Made by a program: the position numbers and the translations under genes
NCBI RefSeq assembly: GCF_029633865.1
Contig: NC_079222.1
Location: 29,264,166-29,328,165 of the forward strand
Source of the DNA: Lampris incognitus
Lineage: Eukaryota > Chordata > Actinopteri > Lampriformes > Lampridae
Direction: 5' to 3'
DNA length: 64,000 nucleotides
The notes under the pieces: model-generated
What the model saw: only the letters and a program-made list of their open reading frames with translations
Database searches by the model: none
Told to the model about the DNA's origin: nothing
Shown here: piece by piece, positions 1-13,600 of the stretch
Position numbering within the stretch: position 1 is the first letter of the stretch
How the letters are laid out: each line of letters opens with the position of its first letter

Positions 1-3000
1 CTGGCAGAGTATACATACCCATGGTTGACCCTACAACAAAAATACAGACACTTAAAGGGCCTGCCAATACCTTCCATCCACAAGGTCCGCCCCACACTGC
101 TCACTGGCTCAGATCACCTAGACCTGATTATTCCTATCGAGCCAGCGCGCTTCGGTCCACCAGGAGGCCCAGCTGCAGTTAGAACTTGCCTAGGTTGGAC
201 CTTGCAAGGGCCTTCAAAACACCTACAGGGTCAACTCTCAGTCTCTCAGTGCCTATTCACCTCCTCCTCTGCTACCACAGATCTGTACCGCCAAGCAGAG
301 AGGCTGTGGCAGTTGGACGCTCTACCCTTTCGTAGTGAGAAGGTGGTAATGAGATCAAAACAAGACCAGGAAGCAGTGAACATGCTTGAGGCAAACATGG
401 TCAGAGTGGAGATTGACAGAATACACCCGCTATGCACCACTTCTCAGAGCCAAGGATATGCCTAGGCTACAAGCATCCAAGGAAGCAGTGATGTCATACC
501 TCCCAAGCACAGAACGTTGGCTTGCCATGGAGCTTAAAGGTATGTGCTGATATTTATAACTGCAAACCAGATATTAACGCGATTATTCAGTAACTGCACA
601 TAGATCTCTGCCGGTAATTTCTCCAGTTTATAAACCTTGTGGAGGCAAAATGCTAGTGGTGAATTGTTGTTGATAAGTTTGATTAATAATACCAGTCCTT
701 ATCTGTATATGAGTATGTACTCAATTATATTGTTTGTTATACTGATAGTGTTCCCTTGTTTGTATCAGTGTTACAGACCACAGCCTAAATTAAAGCAGTA
801 TAACTGGAAAAGTCCGTTTCCGCGTTCTTTAATCAGGACACACATATGTACCTTGAGCCAACTCTAACCATCAGATTCCCTGGAGATCCCAGCTCCTTTG
901 TACACTCCCAGGGATTCTTGTTCGGTTTAGAGAACACCCTGTGGTTATCAGTGGAGATATAAAACAGATGTTCCACCAAGTCTGTCTCCTTTCCAGTGGC
1001 CAACCCCTATTGCGGTTCTTGTGGCGAGATCTCCAGTCTGAGAAGCCACCTGAGGTTTATGAATGGCGTATCTCCCATTTGGAACCACATACAGTCCCTG
1101 CTGTACCACTTTTGCCCGGCTGAGGCACGTGTCAAACCACAGTGAACCAGGGGACAGAGTTTGTCAGGCTGTGCAGAAAAAAATCTATGTTGACAACTGC
1201 CTGCTGAGTACATCCTCCCCAGAGGAAGTCAGAGACTTGGTGGACCAGTTGAGAGAACTACTGGTATCAGGTGGTTTCGAAATAAGACAGTGGGCAAGGA
1301 ATGTTGCTACCGTAGTTAGCCACCTTCCCACAGAGGCAAAGTCAGTGAGTGCAGAGTTGTGGATCACAGAGTCCCAAGCAGATCCCCAAGAACATGCCTT
1401 TGGATTAAGCTGGCATTGCTCACCAGATACCCTTCAATACCAGCACTGCCCATCTCCCCTCCAAGACGTGACAATGTGCAACATCTATTGCACCCTTGCA
1501 AGCCAGTATAATCCTGTTGGATACATACTCCCCTTTACAACCAGGGCCAAAGTCTTAGTCTAATGCCTCTGGGCAAAGGAAAGAGAATGGGATGACCCTC
1601 TGCTGCCCTCAGATCTTCTGCAAGCTTGGAACACATGGGAGGGGGAGCTGCAGCACCTACCACAAATCAAGCTACCACAGTGCTATGCTACCCCTGACCT
1701 GGATGGAACTGAAGTGACAAGAGAGCGTCACATATTTTGTGACGCGTCAGAGGTTGCATATGGGATGGGTCAGTGGCCTACCTCTGCACTGAGGACCAGA
1801 GGAGTAATGTTCAGGTGTCCTTTGTGTTGGCCAGATCTCGCATCGCTCCCAAACGGACCCTCTCAATGCCAAGGTTGGAGCTTTGTACCGAACCTCACTG
1901 GAGCCCAGTTGTCCAGACTACTTCACAATGAGTTCGCCCTCGAAATTAAGAACACAGTCTTGTGGTGCGACTCCTCGACTGTTCTCACATGGCTTCAGTC
2001 TGAATCTTGTAGATTCAAAGTGTTTGTGGGGAACAGGATTGCTGAGATTCAGGAGCTGACTGAGGGTCACTGTTCGAGGTAATGTGGATTCTGTGAGTAA
2101 TCCCACCAATGACATAACATGGGGAAAGACCCTCTTTGAGCTGGTGCAATCAAACAGGTGGAGTCAGGGGCCGCAGCTTCTTTACCAGGCCCCAGAATCA
2201 TGGCTTACGCTTCCAGACCCAATATACAATGCAGAACCTGAAGAGCTCCACAAGCCTAAATTCTGGGGCCTAACCACTGCCAGCTCCTCTGCAGTAGGCG
2301 CAACTCAGTACACCTCCTTTGAAGACCTGGTGGAAGCCACCTGTGGATCCCGAGATGGGGTGGTGCATCAGCCCAACAGTCCCTCCGCTGCAGATTACCA
2401 ACTGACTGAAACCACCATAATGTGACAGGCACAATTGGAAAGCTTTCCTGGTGAGTATAAGGCCCTCGAGACTGGCAAGCCCATCTCATCAGGTTGTTGC
2501 CTTATTACCTTGTCCCCCAGAGTTTAACCCCAGCATGAGAGTGATCCGTGTAGGTGGTCAACTCCATCAAGTGGAAGGCCTCAGCTCTGACATGGTGCAC
2601 TCAACAGTGTTGCACCCACCAACACTTCTGTACAGCAGTATGACAACAAGCTGTGCCATTCTGGGCCAGAAAGGGTCTTCGCCGAGATCAGACGACGGTT
2701 CTGGATCCTCAGGGGCAGGGAAATGGTATGCCGCCATCAACACCACTGCCCCCAGTGTCAGAAATGAAGAGCCAAACCAAAAGTTCCAAAAATGGCTGAT
2801 CTACCTCCTCCTACCCCCCCTCTCTCTCTCTTGAAATTATTCTACTGGAGTGGGTTGTTTTGAGCCATTCATAGTAAAGCATGGACGAAGCAACGAGAAG
2901 CGATGGATGTGATCTTCAAGTGTTTCCTTTAGACCTTCTCTACTCAGTGGACAGTTATTCATTCCCAATGGCCCTCAGATGCTTCGTGGCCATGCATGAC

Positions 3001-3690
3001 ACCCCCTTTGAAATTCTGTCCAATCAAGGAACAAATTTCTGTGAGGGAGACAGAGAGTTAAGTGAAAGCAGATAGAGCTAGCCAAACAGAAGATCCGGTT
3101 CTCTTATACCCAACCCCCCCCCCACTCACCACATTTCGGGGGAGCCTGTGAGCATGAGGTGCGTTCAGTTAAAGCTGCCCTTCAAATCACTGTTGGTTCC
3201 CAATCCCTTACCGAAGAGGTACTAAGGACTGCGCTGATCGAGGTAGAGGGCATCTTGAACGCCAAGCCACTGGGCTATGTTTCCTCAGACGTTGCAGACC
3301 CAGACCCTGTCACCCTGAACTACCTTCTGATGGGGCGGCCCAATGCCTCATTACCCCAAGTCATTTACCCAGAGTCTGACATGCTAAGCTGACAGAGATG
3401 GAGGCATAGCCAGGTACTAGCAGATCAGTTTTGGGGTCACTTCATCAAGAGGTATCTCCCTGCATTGCAGCCCCGTCAGAAGTGGCTGGGTGACACTGAG
3501 AACATCACTCCTGGCACTGTGGTTATGATTGCTGATCATCAGCTACCCAGAGCCCTTTGGTTAGTCGGCAAGGTGAAGGATGTCCACTTCAGTGCAGATG
3601 GCACTCGATCAGCTAACGTTTAGGTAAAGGACAAGGTGTACCAGAGATCAAGTTGTCCATCTGATTAAACTACTAGCCATCCTAGAAGAT
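1..3690 (+). mobile_element. Degenerate BEL/Pao LTR retrotransposon, pol region
   Basis: Decayed pol of a BEL/Pao-type retrotransposon, truncated by the left window edge. Reading in changing frames, 60-240 holds the A17-peptidase/RT linker (IPIEPARFGPPGGPA, TCLGWTLQGP). 944-1070 is reverse transcriptase (SGDIKQMFHQV). 1180-1290 carries the catalytic box as YVDN instead of YVDD, followed by a stretch ending FEIRQWARN. 1725-2070 is RNase H-like (FCDASEVAYG, LWCDSSTVLTWLQ). 2700-3400 is integrase, with the zinc-finger part near 2740, LSNQGTNF near 3020 and ALIEVEGILNAKPLGYV near 3225. 3400-3625 is the C-terminal segment typical of the family. Many stops and frameshifts, plus an unrelated-looking stretch at 540-850, show that it is dead. 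Family assignment rests on recognised motifs; no alignment was run. Confidence 0.85.
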
Positions 3691-3752
3691 CATTAAGCAG
3701 CATCCCTTCCTATACATAGTCTCAAGAAGTACATTCCCACAGTGACTATATA

Positions 3753-4190
3753 TGTATGGGCGGCTGTTCAAGAGACTCTTAAGGCGACTTGTGTGACCAC
3801 GTGATGTGATTAGCATATCACCCCACCCCCCACCCATGTGCTTGTTGAGTGGCCGCAGCCGGTTAGTGCCGGTTAGTCCTACAGTAAACCAGGAAGTGAA
3901 GAAAAAACTCAGGAAAGAAAGCTCGGTTTACTTGTTTACTAGTTTAATTAGTTGTTCGTTCCACTTCTATTACCTGTGTGCGTGAATCAGAAAACCACAC
4001 ACACACACACACACACACACACTCTTATAACTGCCAATAAACTGGTAAGGGAAGTTCTGCCCCCTCTGTGTTTGATCAACACACCTTTGGCGACGGCTGT
4101 CGCACCTGAACTACTTAGTCTCACCTACATAATACATAAATGTATTCCTTGTAAACAATTACTTATTTAAGTGCTCTCGTAGTTCATTAT
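3753..4190 (+). repeat. Possible 3' LTR of the BEL/Pao element
   Basis: The sequence after the integrase end begins TGTATGGGCGGCTG, and contains a polyadenylation-like AATAAA near 4035 and a CA run. Position and the TG start fit a 3' LTR, but no second LTR is in the window to compare with. The right boundary is a guess. Confidence 0.3.
3996..4022. repeat. (CA)n microsatellite
   Basis: Uninterrupted CA dinucleotides, about 13 units. Confidence 0.95.
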
Positions 4191-4303
4191 CATGGACATT
4201 ATAGTGTGCACTATCGGCCGCCTATCACTAGTGCCATTCTGAGGATCAAATTCAATGTATTCGTCTTAAAACCTAAAATACACGGGGCGTGTTTTGTTTT
4301 GGT

Positions 4304-4308
<5 letters not shown>

Positions 4309-4382
<74 letters not shown>
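4309..4382. repeat. (TA)n microsatellite
   Basis: About 37 uninterrupted TA units lying 0.3 kb upstream of the tmem120b start codon. It produces long open frames on both strands that are not genes. Confidence 0.97.
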
Positions 4383-4385
<3 letters not shown>

Positions 4386-4399
4386 TGTTCCTCTCGTGA

Positions 4400-4689
4400 T
4401 GTTCTGGTTCTTGCTGAGTGGTAGGAACTGCATAAACACTCGTTTTATTTCTCAGAAGAGGAGCGCGTCGAACTAAATAAAATAAGCAGCGCCAAGAGGC
4501 GAATGCGCGTTCACGCGAAGGGGAGTAGGATTGTGCGGGGAGTGGGGAAACGGCACAAGACCGGCCGTGGTGTGGTGTTCTTACTAGCTGTACTGACACT
4601 GACGGAGTGAGGGGAGCTAAGAGGACTAAAACCCTGTCGAGCTGCTACCCCCCCTCCCCTCATTTCACCACATCAACTACTGTACGACA
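4400..4689 (+). promoter_or_regulatory. Probable tmem120b promoter and 5' UTR
   Basis: This segment lies between the (TA)n repeat and the first coding exon. It has visibly more CG dinucleotides than the flanks (GAGCGCGTCG near 4461, ATGCGCGTTCACGCG near 4502, CCGGCCG near 4561). There is no TATA box at a suitable place. The transcription start cannot be fixed from sequence. Confidence 0.4.
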
Positions 4690-7600
4690 ATGTCACTGCT
4701 GAGATTTCAAAATGATTGGGACGAAATTGACCAAGAATACCAACAATTACAGGTGACCGTTACTATGGTATATACGAGATAATGTTAGCAAACGCAAACG
4801 ATATCGAGGGATTACTGAGTTACTTTTCCCTCTAGGTGCATAAAGGGTGACGTGGATGACACTGACAGCCAACAGCAGAGCAGCGCTTGCTAGTTAGCCG
4901 GCTCATTCTTATTTGCCACGGGCGTCTACATGTAAACTTTAGAAGGAACCAAAATAATGGAAGGGCGTATCATGAGTCAGGATCATGATTACCCCCCAAG
5001 TTAATCTGCCGAGAGCATCCTCGTCTGTGTGTGCGTGTAGTTATGGTTGTATCAGCCTATGCTAATGTGAGCTAACATTAGCTGTAGTGTGGCTATGTTG
5101 CTGGTTTAAAAGTGACTTATACCAGTTGCTGTACCAATCCCCTGGTCATCTGTTTAGACAACATTGACGCGTCGTTATTCGCTGATGCTTAAAAGTTGGC
5201 GTCGTGGGACACTGAGATAGCGTGCATCAGCCGCATCCTTATCGTTGTCTTGCTAGCGTGCTAACGCTAGCTTGGGAGCTGCTGTAGCTAACTGCAAAGT
5301 GAAATATTGGCGTTAGTTGAAAGGCGATATCATTTGCGTCAAGTTAAGCGCGTGTGTGCATACGTTATTAGGGAGTCCACATTTTTGAACACCGACGAAC
5401 AAGAACACTGCGACTTGGACCTGTGACGCTATCGAAATGTTAAATGTGATGCTGCCTTTTGATGAGTGAAATGAGAGACGATGTGGGTGGCATGGAGCCT
5501 GGCTATGGTTATTATTATTTTTTTTAGATAAGGGGACGTTTAGATGTCAGTCTTGAATGACTCTTGCTACCACACGTTAGAGCCTGGATATAATCCGCAA
5601 CTATTTCGTGAATCAAAATCTAATATAGCAAATCACTTGTCCGTTTTGTGTAGAGCAACAATAGTTGAGATTTTACATCAGATGTGTACATTTTGGTTCT
5701 TTGGTTTATGACTGGGAAAGAGCCATTAATGTGCTGATTCGTCATAGACCATGGTCATATGAGTTTCCAAATTTAATATTTTCCTTTTACTGGGTGGTCC
5801 CCAGCTGTGCTCCGAGAGCGGCAGTCCTATTTGTTTTCTTTCCAAGTAAGCATACTTAGACTGATTACATGCTCACCAAGACCATGACTGAACCAGGTTT
5901 GTTAAATTCGGATTGGAATGAAAACTGTTGCGAAGCATAAGTGCAAAGGTAACGCTCCGGGTGCAGGGTTGGAGACCATTGCTTTAACTGGTTACTATAC
6001 CAAGTGGCAGAGATGTTTTTGTACATTTATGGTTTTGGGAAAAATCTTTTAGAATGAAGACATGAATTCTTCATTCTATGGAGTTTTGACTGTTCTGTTT
6101 TATTTATCTATTTTTTTTTACCTGTGCTTTCACTCAGGCTTGGCATACAACACGGGATTTGTATGCCAATGTGTCCTAGACAGAGTTAATCTGCAAGTGG
6201 AGTTCAGATTCTCCACCTGCAAAGGCAGTCTTTGTTAATTATAAAGAACCGCTTATAACTCTGGGCTTTGGATGATCTGTGGGATAACAAGAGCACAGGG
6301 TTTTTCTTTTTTATAGCTGCCACTGGTCCCCCCCAGCTAAAAAAAAAAACCAATCAGTATCGCTTCTCCAATGGGGAAAATCACCACAAGTGAAACAAGG
6401 AAACTTAAAAACAAAAAATGACAACATATATCTTATAAGACATAGACATAAAAACAGTTGCTGACATATGTTCAGCAAAACATAATTACATTGATCTTAT
6501 CTATATCAGTTTAGGATAACGGTTATAGCGATAAAAGAGAAGGGAAAAAAGAATAAAGGACTAGGACAGGGGTGGGCAATCGTATCCAGAAAGGGCCAGC
6601 GTGGGTGAAGGTTTTTTTTCCAACCAAGCAATTACACACCTGTGTCTCCTTATCAAGTTCCTCGGCAAAGACTACTGGTTGATTAGTGGGATCAAGTGTG
6701 TAACTGCTTGGTTGGAACAAAAACCTTCACCCACACTGGCCCTTTCTGGATAAAATTGCCCAACCCTGGACTAGGAAGAAGGATGTAATCTGGAAAGTGT
6801 TCCAGGGGGTGTGTGAGGCTGATACTAGCAGTGTGTACGTGTATGTGAAGTGTCCACCTGTGAGGGCATTTAGTCTAAATAAATTCTGCTATCTGAGATC
6901 CGCGACTTACGCTAGTGCCTCCGAGCAACAGACAGGCTCTGCAGCCACCCAGTCCTCTCAGTTGTGCAGACCGCCAATGACCAAGAGAACAGCTGGAGCC
7001 CAAAGCACCACAACCCCAGAGGAACACTGAGTTCAGACTGAGGCCAGGAGCCCACAGAGCAACAGCCCTGCATGTCCCCAAGAAGCAAAAACCAGTCCCC
7101 AAAAGCACAAGCTGGGCCAGAGGTGCACTTCCACCAAAAACCTGCAGATGCAGGCACAAGGCACAACCGCAGGCGTGGGACCCGAACTGCGGGCAGCAAA
7201 CACAGACTGCCAGCCCACGACCGACAAACCAATGCACCACCCACCCAGCAGATGGACCGGGGGGGGGGCTGCTCGTGTACAGCGCAGGGGTTTTGGCCCA
7301 CCGCATTGCCGCCGGCTAGCTGCTCCATCCAACCGCACACACCGAGCACAAACCCACCCATGTAGGCCACCTGACAGCCCCGCCAGTGTCCATGGACAGT
7401 CAGACATGCAGTCACCTCACCATCCCTCGTACCACAGCACCCATCACAGAAAATCCAAGCAACGGGAGCATGCCAGACAGCTGCCCCCTGCGCCGCAGTC
7501 CAGACTCACGATGACTAGCCACTGCCCAGGGGCCCCGGAAAGCCACCGGCGGCGCTCACCGTAGCCCTGATAGTACACAGCAGGCAGAGCACTGCCCAGC

Positions 7601-10600
7601 ACCAAGGATAGAATGATCCACCTGGGCAAGAGGCTCTCCCAGCTGCCCCCCGGCCAACCACCCACACACACCGACTCAGCGATGTCCCACCCATTCCGGT
7701 AGTCCCAGTGCTTAATGTGCACTTGTGTCATGTATGGCATTAAAATGGCAACGTGTGGGGGTATGAGTTGTCTAGGCCCATCAGAATCAAACCACTCATA
7801 TTCCTTCTGTCCAGCCGACCCTGATGTGGTAGTGGGTGTTATTTGAGTATGGTTTGTGTGCATGGGTGTGTGTACTAAGCTAGCATGATTTGGATTAAAA
7901 TTTCAGCAAATTTTGACCGTTCTCAACAACGAAACAGACACATTTTATTCATAACAGAATACTGTTTGGTTTTTAAAGAAAGATTAGCACTTTAAAAAAA
8001 AATTTTTTTTATTTGGAATCACATATCAACAGCATTTTTACATAATCATCTTTAGTTAGATAGTTTTATAAAGTGATCCATCTTTTCTGCATTTTACAGA
8101 GTAAATATAAAGAACACAAAAATAGAACATGGGGTGTTTTTCCATGTGAGATAAAAGACTGAAAAAGTACAAAACCCATATTTGCATAAACACATTTAAA
8201 CAAAAGAAGGACGTTTTGGGGAAATATACAATTTCCACTTCTCCCAAAATTTCTCAAATTTAGTTTCCTCAAGCCTCATGGAGAAAGTAATTCTTTCCAT
8301 CACAAAAATGTCGTAAATGATATCATACCAGTCTTCTATAGATGGTATGTCTGGCTTAAGCCATTTCTTTGTAATTGCTTTTCTAGCAGCTACACTCAAT
8401 ATTTCAGATAATTAACTTGTATTAATGTTTGTGGGTCTGCATGTAATAGACCAAAGAGGAGTTCATCCCAATTAAAAGTAATTTTTGTCCCAAGTATAGT
8501 CACTAATTCTTTATAAATCTTATGCCAAAAGGTATTTACTTTTGGACAGGCCCAAAACAAGTGGTAGTGATTGGCTTCCTGGGAGCCACAATTTCTCCAG
8601 CCTCTGGAAGAGCCTGAGAGGTGAGATGTCTGAACAGGTGTGATAAAACATCTACTAAGACTCTCCCAGCAAAACACTCTCCATGAGGTTGAGCTTGTTA
8701 TCCTCCATTGAGCACAGTTTTTGATGCATTTTAGAATATTGTGGTACTGTAAAATTGCATTTTCCTAACACTTCCCCTGTACATTGTACTTTAACAAGTG
8801 TTTTGGTGATTAAATTATCTAAAGACAATATTATTGCACAGGTTACATTAATCCTACATCATAAGGCCTTATTGAAACCAGTACTGGGTCATAAAGGATA
8901 CCACCAATTTACTGGTATAATATATTTGGATGTCACTTCTGTGATCATTTTAAGAATCTGACTTAAGTAAGGCTATCCAAACAGTTTTCACAATTTCAGT
9001 TTGCCTATAATTGCTAGCTAGTTCTGCCAATGCCATGTTGTGTGCCAGTGCCATTGAGAATGTGTCTATAAACATTATTCCTCAGCAGATGAAAATGCTA
9101 TTTAGAATATGTTGATAGACAGTATGCAAGTATTTAGCAATAAGTGTTTTTCTGTTTGTGCATCTGGATTGTCTTGATAAAGCAGATGGATGTCAAATAA
9201 CATATGAAAGCAACTGGATTACATAATAAACAGGATGCCAGTATGAAACGGATGTTAACCACCAGACTTTTTTACATATTAGGAAGTATGGGGTTATTTC
9301 TCATTCTTTAAAATATTTGTCATTGCAACACAATATTGATTCCATCAGTGTAAAAAGGATATTGCTTTGTTAATATTACTTACTATGAAATAGACAAAAT
9401 AATTTTAATAAGATATATATGTCCATCTCTTAACAGTCAACAGATTTGCGTTACATTTCTACCACTGCAAGTTTGTCCAGCCTCATTGACAATGTCCAGC
9501 TGGTTGACACGTTGTCTACTTTTCAGGAAACTCACAAAGTGTACAGACAAAAACTTGAAGAGCTCACCAATCTACAGGCAACATGCAGCAGTGCCATCAA
9601 TAAACAGAGGAAATGTCTCAAAGACCTTGGCAACAGTCTAACGAAGTAAGTACCATTTAGTCTGTGTTAGTTCTGTTCATTTGCCCTGAAACCTCTTTAT
9701 TGTGACACTTAAACCGCTTTCAAACATACATGTAACATTGTTGAAATGATTTTTCTAGCGCTAGTGGTGGTTTTCGCTGTTGACACATACAGTTTCTATA
9801 GCTGTAAAATTTACAGATAACATTTTTTCAAGCATCACATGGCAGTGTCTTCTGGCTCATCACCTGCTCGTGTGGGATGTCTTTATATCATGTACAGTGC
9901 CTTGCAAAAGTATTCAACCCCCTTGACAGTCATCACTAATTTCTGGATTATGAAAGATACTCTCACATCTGTTCCTCAACAATATTATTTTTGTGAACCC
10001 ATAAGCTCTAACATCATGTTCCCAAAGCCAAAATAAGTTATGTTTCACTGACTTTTTGTAAATAAATTAAAAAGTAAAATGTAGTGCTTCCATAAGTATT
10101 CAACCCCCACATATCAATATTTTGTAGAGTACCCTTGTGCTGGATTCTCTTGGGGTAAGTATGTGCAAGCTTTGCACATTCTTTTGGAGTAATTTTTGCC
10201 CATTCTTCTTGGCAGAATTTGTACAGGTCTTGCAGGTTAGTGGGACGGTGACTCTGGACTGCGGTTTTCAGTCTGTGCCACCGATTTTCAATGGGGTTGA
10301 GGTCCATACTTTGATTTGGCCACTCCAAAACGTTCACCTTTTAGTTGCTGAGCCATGCCATTGTTGTTTTAGCCTTGTGCTTAGGATCACTGTCCTGCTG
10401 GAAGGTGAACCTTCTCCCAAGCTTCAGTTTTATGGCAGACTGCTGCAGATTTTCTTCCAATATTTCCCTGTATTTAGCTCCATCCATTCTCCCCTCAATT
10501 TGAACAAGGTTCCCAGTGCCTGCAGATGAAAAGCAACCCCATAGCATTATGCTGCTGCCGCCATGCTTCACTGTAGGGAGGGTGTTTTTTAGGACACGAG

Positions 10601-13600
10601 CAGTGTTAGGTTTGCGCCACACATAATGCTTTGAGTTTTGGCCAAATAGCTCAACTTTCATTTCATCTGACCACAAAACCTTTACCCACATTCTAACTGG
10701 GTCTCTCTCATGCTTGGTAGCAAAACTCCAAGCATGCTTTTATATGCATAGTTTTGAGCAACGTCTTCTTTCTTGCCACCCTCCCATACAGGCCAGATTT
10801 ATGGAAAGCCTGTGATATGGTTGACTTATGCACATTAACTCCAGTTTCAGCCACTGACCTCTGGAGCTCCTTCAGAGTGATTGCAGGATCATCTGTGGCT
10901 TTCTTCACCCGCCCACGTCTTGCTCCAACACTTAGCTTTGAGGGACGGCCTGTCCTACAAAGCATCAGGGTGGTGTGATACAGCTTCCACTTTCTGACAA
11001 TGGATCCAACAGTGTTCTGTGGGACATCCAAACACTTGGATATTGTTTTGTATCCCTTTCCTGCCTTCTGCATTTTAATCACTTTGTCCCTTACTTCAGT
11101 ATTATGCTCCTTTGTCTTCATTTTCTGATGGAGTTCACGCCCGGCTAATGAACTTTACACAGAGTGCTTTTTATACCCATAAAGGAGACCATTACTTTAA
11201 TATCTTACAGGTGCACACTAATTATGTCCAATTGTGTTTACCTGAGTTTGGTTTAAGATTAATTTGTCATTTGTGTAAACTTGGAGCTTTCAGAGCACAA
11301 GGGGTTGAATACCTATACAAGCACTATTTTTTAGTTTTTAATTTATTAATAAAAATCAGTGAAACATGACTTATTTTGGCTTTGGGCACATGCTTGTAGA
11401 CCTTATGGGTTCACAAAAAAAATATTGTTCAGGTACAGTTGTGTGAGTATCTTTTATAATCCAGAAATTAGAGATGACTGTCAAAGGGGTTGAATAATTT
11501 CGCGAGGCACTGTACTGTGGCATCTCAAACATGACTCTTTTATTCATTCCTTTGTTATTTCGGCATTCTCAATTTTCCATACAACTCTACCACATAGCTG
11601 CTTATTGATTTCATCCTCTGCGCGAACTGAAAGAAAATCTCTTTTCTAGGTTAACATTTTTAAATGCTCGTATACTGGTTTAAAAATAAATCTCACACTT
11701 CATCTGGCTGGTAAAGATCACCAATAAATTCCTTGTGATTGGTTCAGTTGCTCCTGTATAAGCAATTTTAATTGAGCAATCCAATGGCATTTGTTCACAC
11801 TGTGGTCTTTCAGTAATACTTCTGTAAATGATACCAGGTTGTGACTTGTGAGTCAGCAAATTGCCAACGCAACTTTTACAGACTATCAACTTCAGCTCAT
11901 GTTCATACATGAGCCCAACACGTACACTTGAGAGGAAGTTTGGTCGGAATGTCTGAATGAGATTTTAAGATTGTCAGTCTAAGCAGACCCTCAAATGATC
12001 ATTAATTTAGCGTCCTGCAAAATGACTTCTTTTGCATCACCCTGGTACCTGTAAGTCCCAGTTTCTGATAGGGTGAGCATTCAGGAGGCATTTTGATCAC
12101 AAGGCGAGAATGAAAGATGTACATTACCAATTATCCATGACCCCAATGTATTATTCTCACCTCAGATTGTCATTAAACAGTGCCAAGTGCAGAAAAAAAG
12201 ACATTTCACTAGACCAGACCTTTAGTGGTGCTTATTTAATGAAAAAAAAAGTAAAATTATGATTTATTGGTGTCTACTGATACCAATACAATAGGTTAGT
12301 GTGCTTTCAGGCATGTGCTTTGCATTTTTTTACAGCAACTCAACCAGAAGCTATTTCCCCAACAGGTGCACTGTAGTTACTTCATTGTAAGTTGGTTGAG
12401 AGGAAAATCAGTCATAATAAATAAAATGCATGGTCCAAACCTAAGGGAAGTCTAATTTAGTGTAAGCCGTTCTAGTATTGCTAAGAAGAAGCCTAGTGTG
12501 TAAAGACCACATGTAGTAAGACAGTCCCTGAGCATGTGTTCAACTGAATTAGCATTGCAATGTTAATAACTTATTTGACTGTTGTTATTAAATGTAGGTC
12601 TAAATATCAATAGTGAAATTTTGATATTACCCAAGTGTAGGGCAGCTACCATAATAATTTGTTACTATTAAGATACGTTCATATTTCTCAAATTGTGTTT
12701 GGCTGAGAATTATTTTCTTTCAGCTTAAATATACCTTTTCATACAAACAAAGTCCTCCCTTTGTGTCTGTGACCAAATGGTGTACACTTCATTTGGCAGT
12801 GACAAGTCATCCACTGCAGTAGCTCCCCTTGATGGCACATGTAGCTTTTGGAAGTCCACCAACCTGTCTGAAAATAAATCTAGGGGAAACACTGTGTACT
12901 TATAAATGGCCTGTGTAAAGGTGCACAAAGGTTGAACTTTTATTAGCTCTGATAAAGGTTCCTGTACAAGTGGGGAGTTTGGCGTGGAGACAAGGCATAT
13001 TAAAGGTAGTGAGATGGTAAAAATGACTCCACAGACTCCACCCAAATATAATACTATTCTTAACACCAATACACACAATGGGACCCTAAGTCACTAGCCA
13101 TACTCTTCTCTTCTGTAGTCCCCCAGTGGTGGAACGAGTTACCAAACTCCATTAAATTCACTGAGTCCCTCTTCATCTTCAAGAAGAAACTAAAGACCCA
13201 GCTCTTCCATGAACACCCCCACACCTGATGGTATTAATAAGAAATACAAAAAAAAAGCTTCTATGTACCCAATGCATTGATTTTGTGCACTTCCTTTTGA
13301 CACCTATGTCCTATCGGACTTGAACCTAGTTTTTTTTGGCATTTGCTTACATTGTTGCCTCCTGACTAGATCCTTGCTTGTGAGTTTTGGCCAAAAAATC
13401 TAACCCTCAGATGTACGTCGCTTTAGATAAAAGCATCTGCTAAATGAAATTGTAACACTGTAAACCAGATCATTCTTCTTGAAAAGCCGTCAATGTATCC
13501 ACTGACACAAATACCATATGGCTTTAGTTTATCATGTGAGTCAATGTGCCAGATCAAATTGGGCCCCCTTGAGATGTAATTTCATCGTCTGAGACGTCTT

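Noticed and set aside
4206-4599. Open frames of 72 and 108 codons over the (TA)n tract
   Set aside because: Poly-Ile-Tyr translation of a microsatellite.
6875-7564. Overlapping 97-167 codon frames on both strands
   Set aside because: Several frames open together in GC-rich sequence, no known domain, no splice or start context; composition effect.
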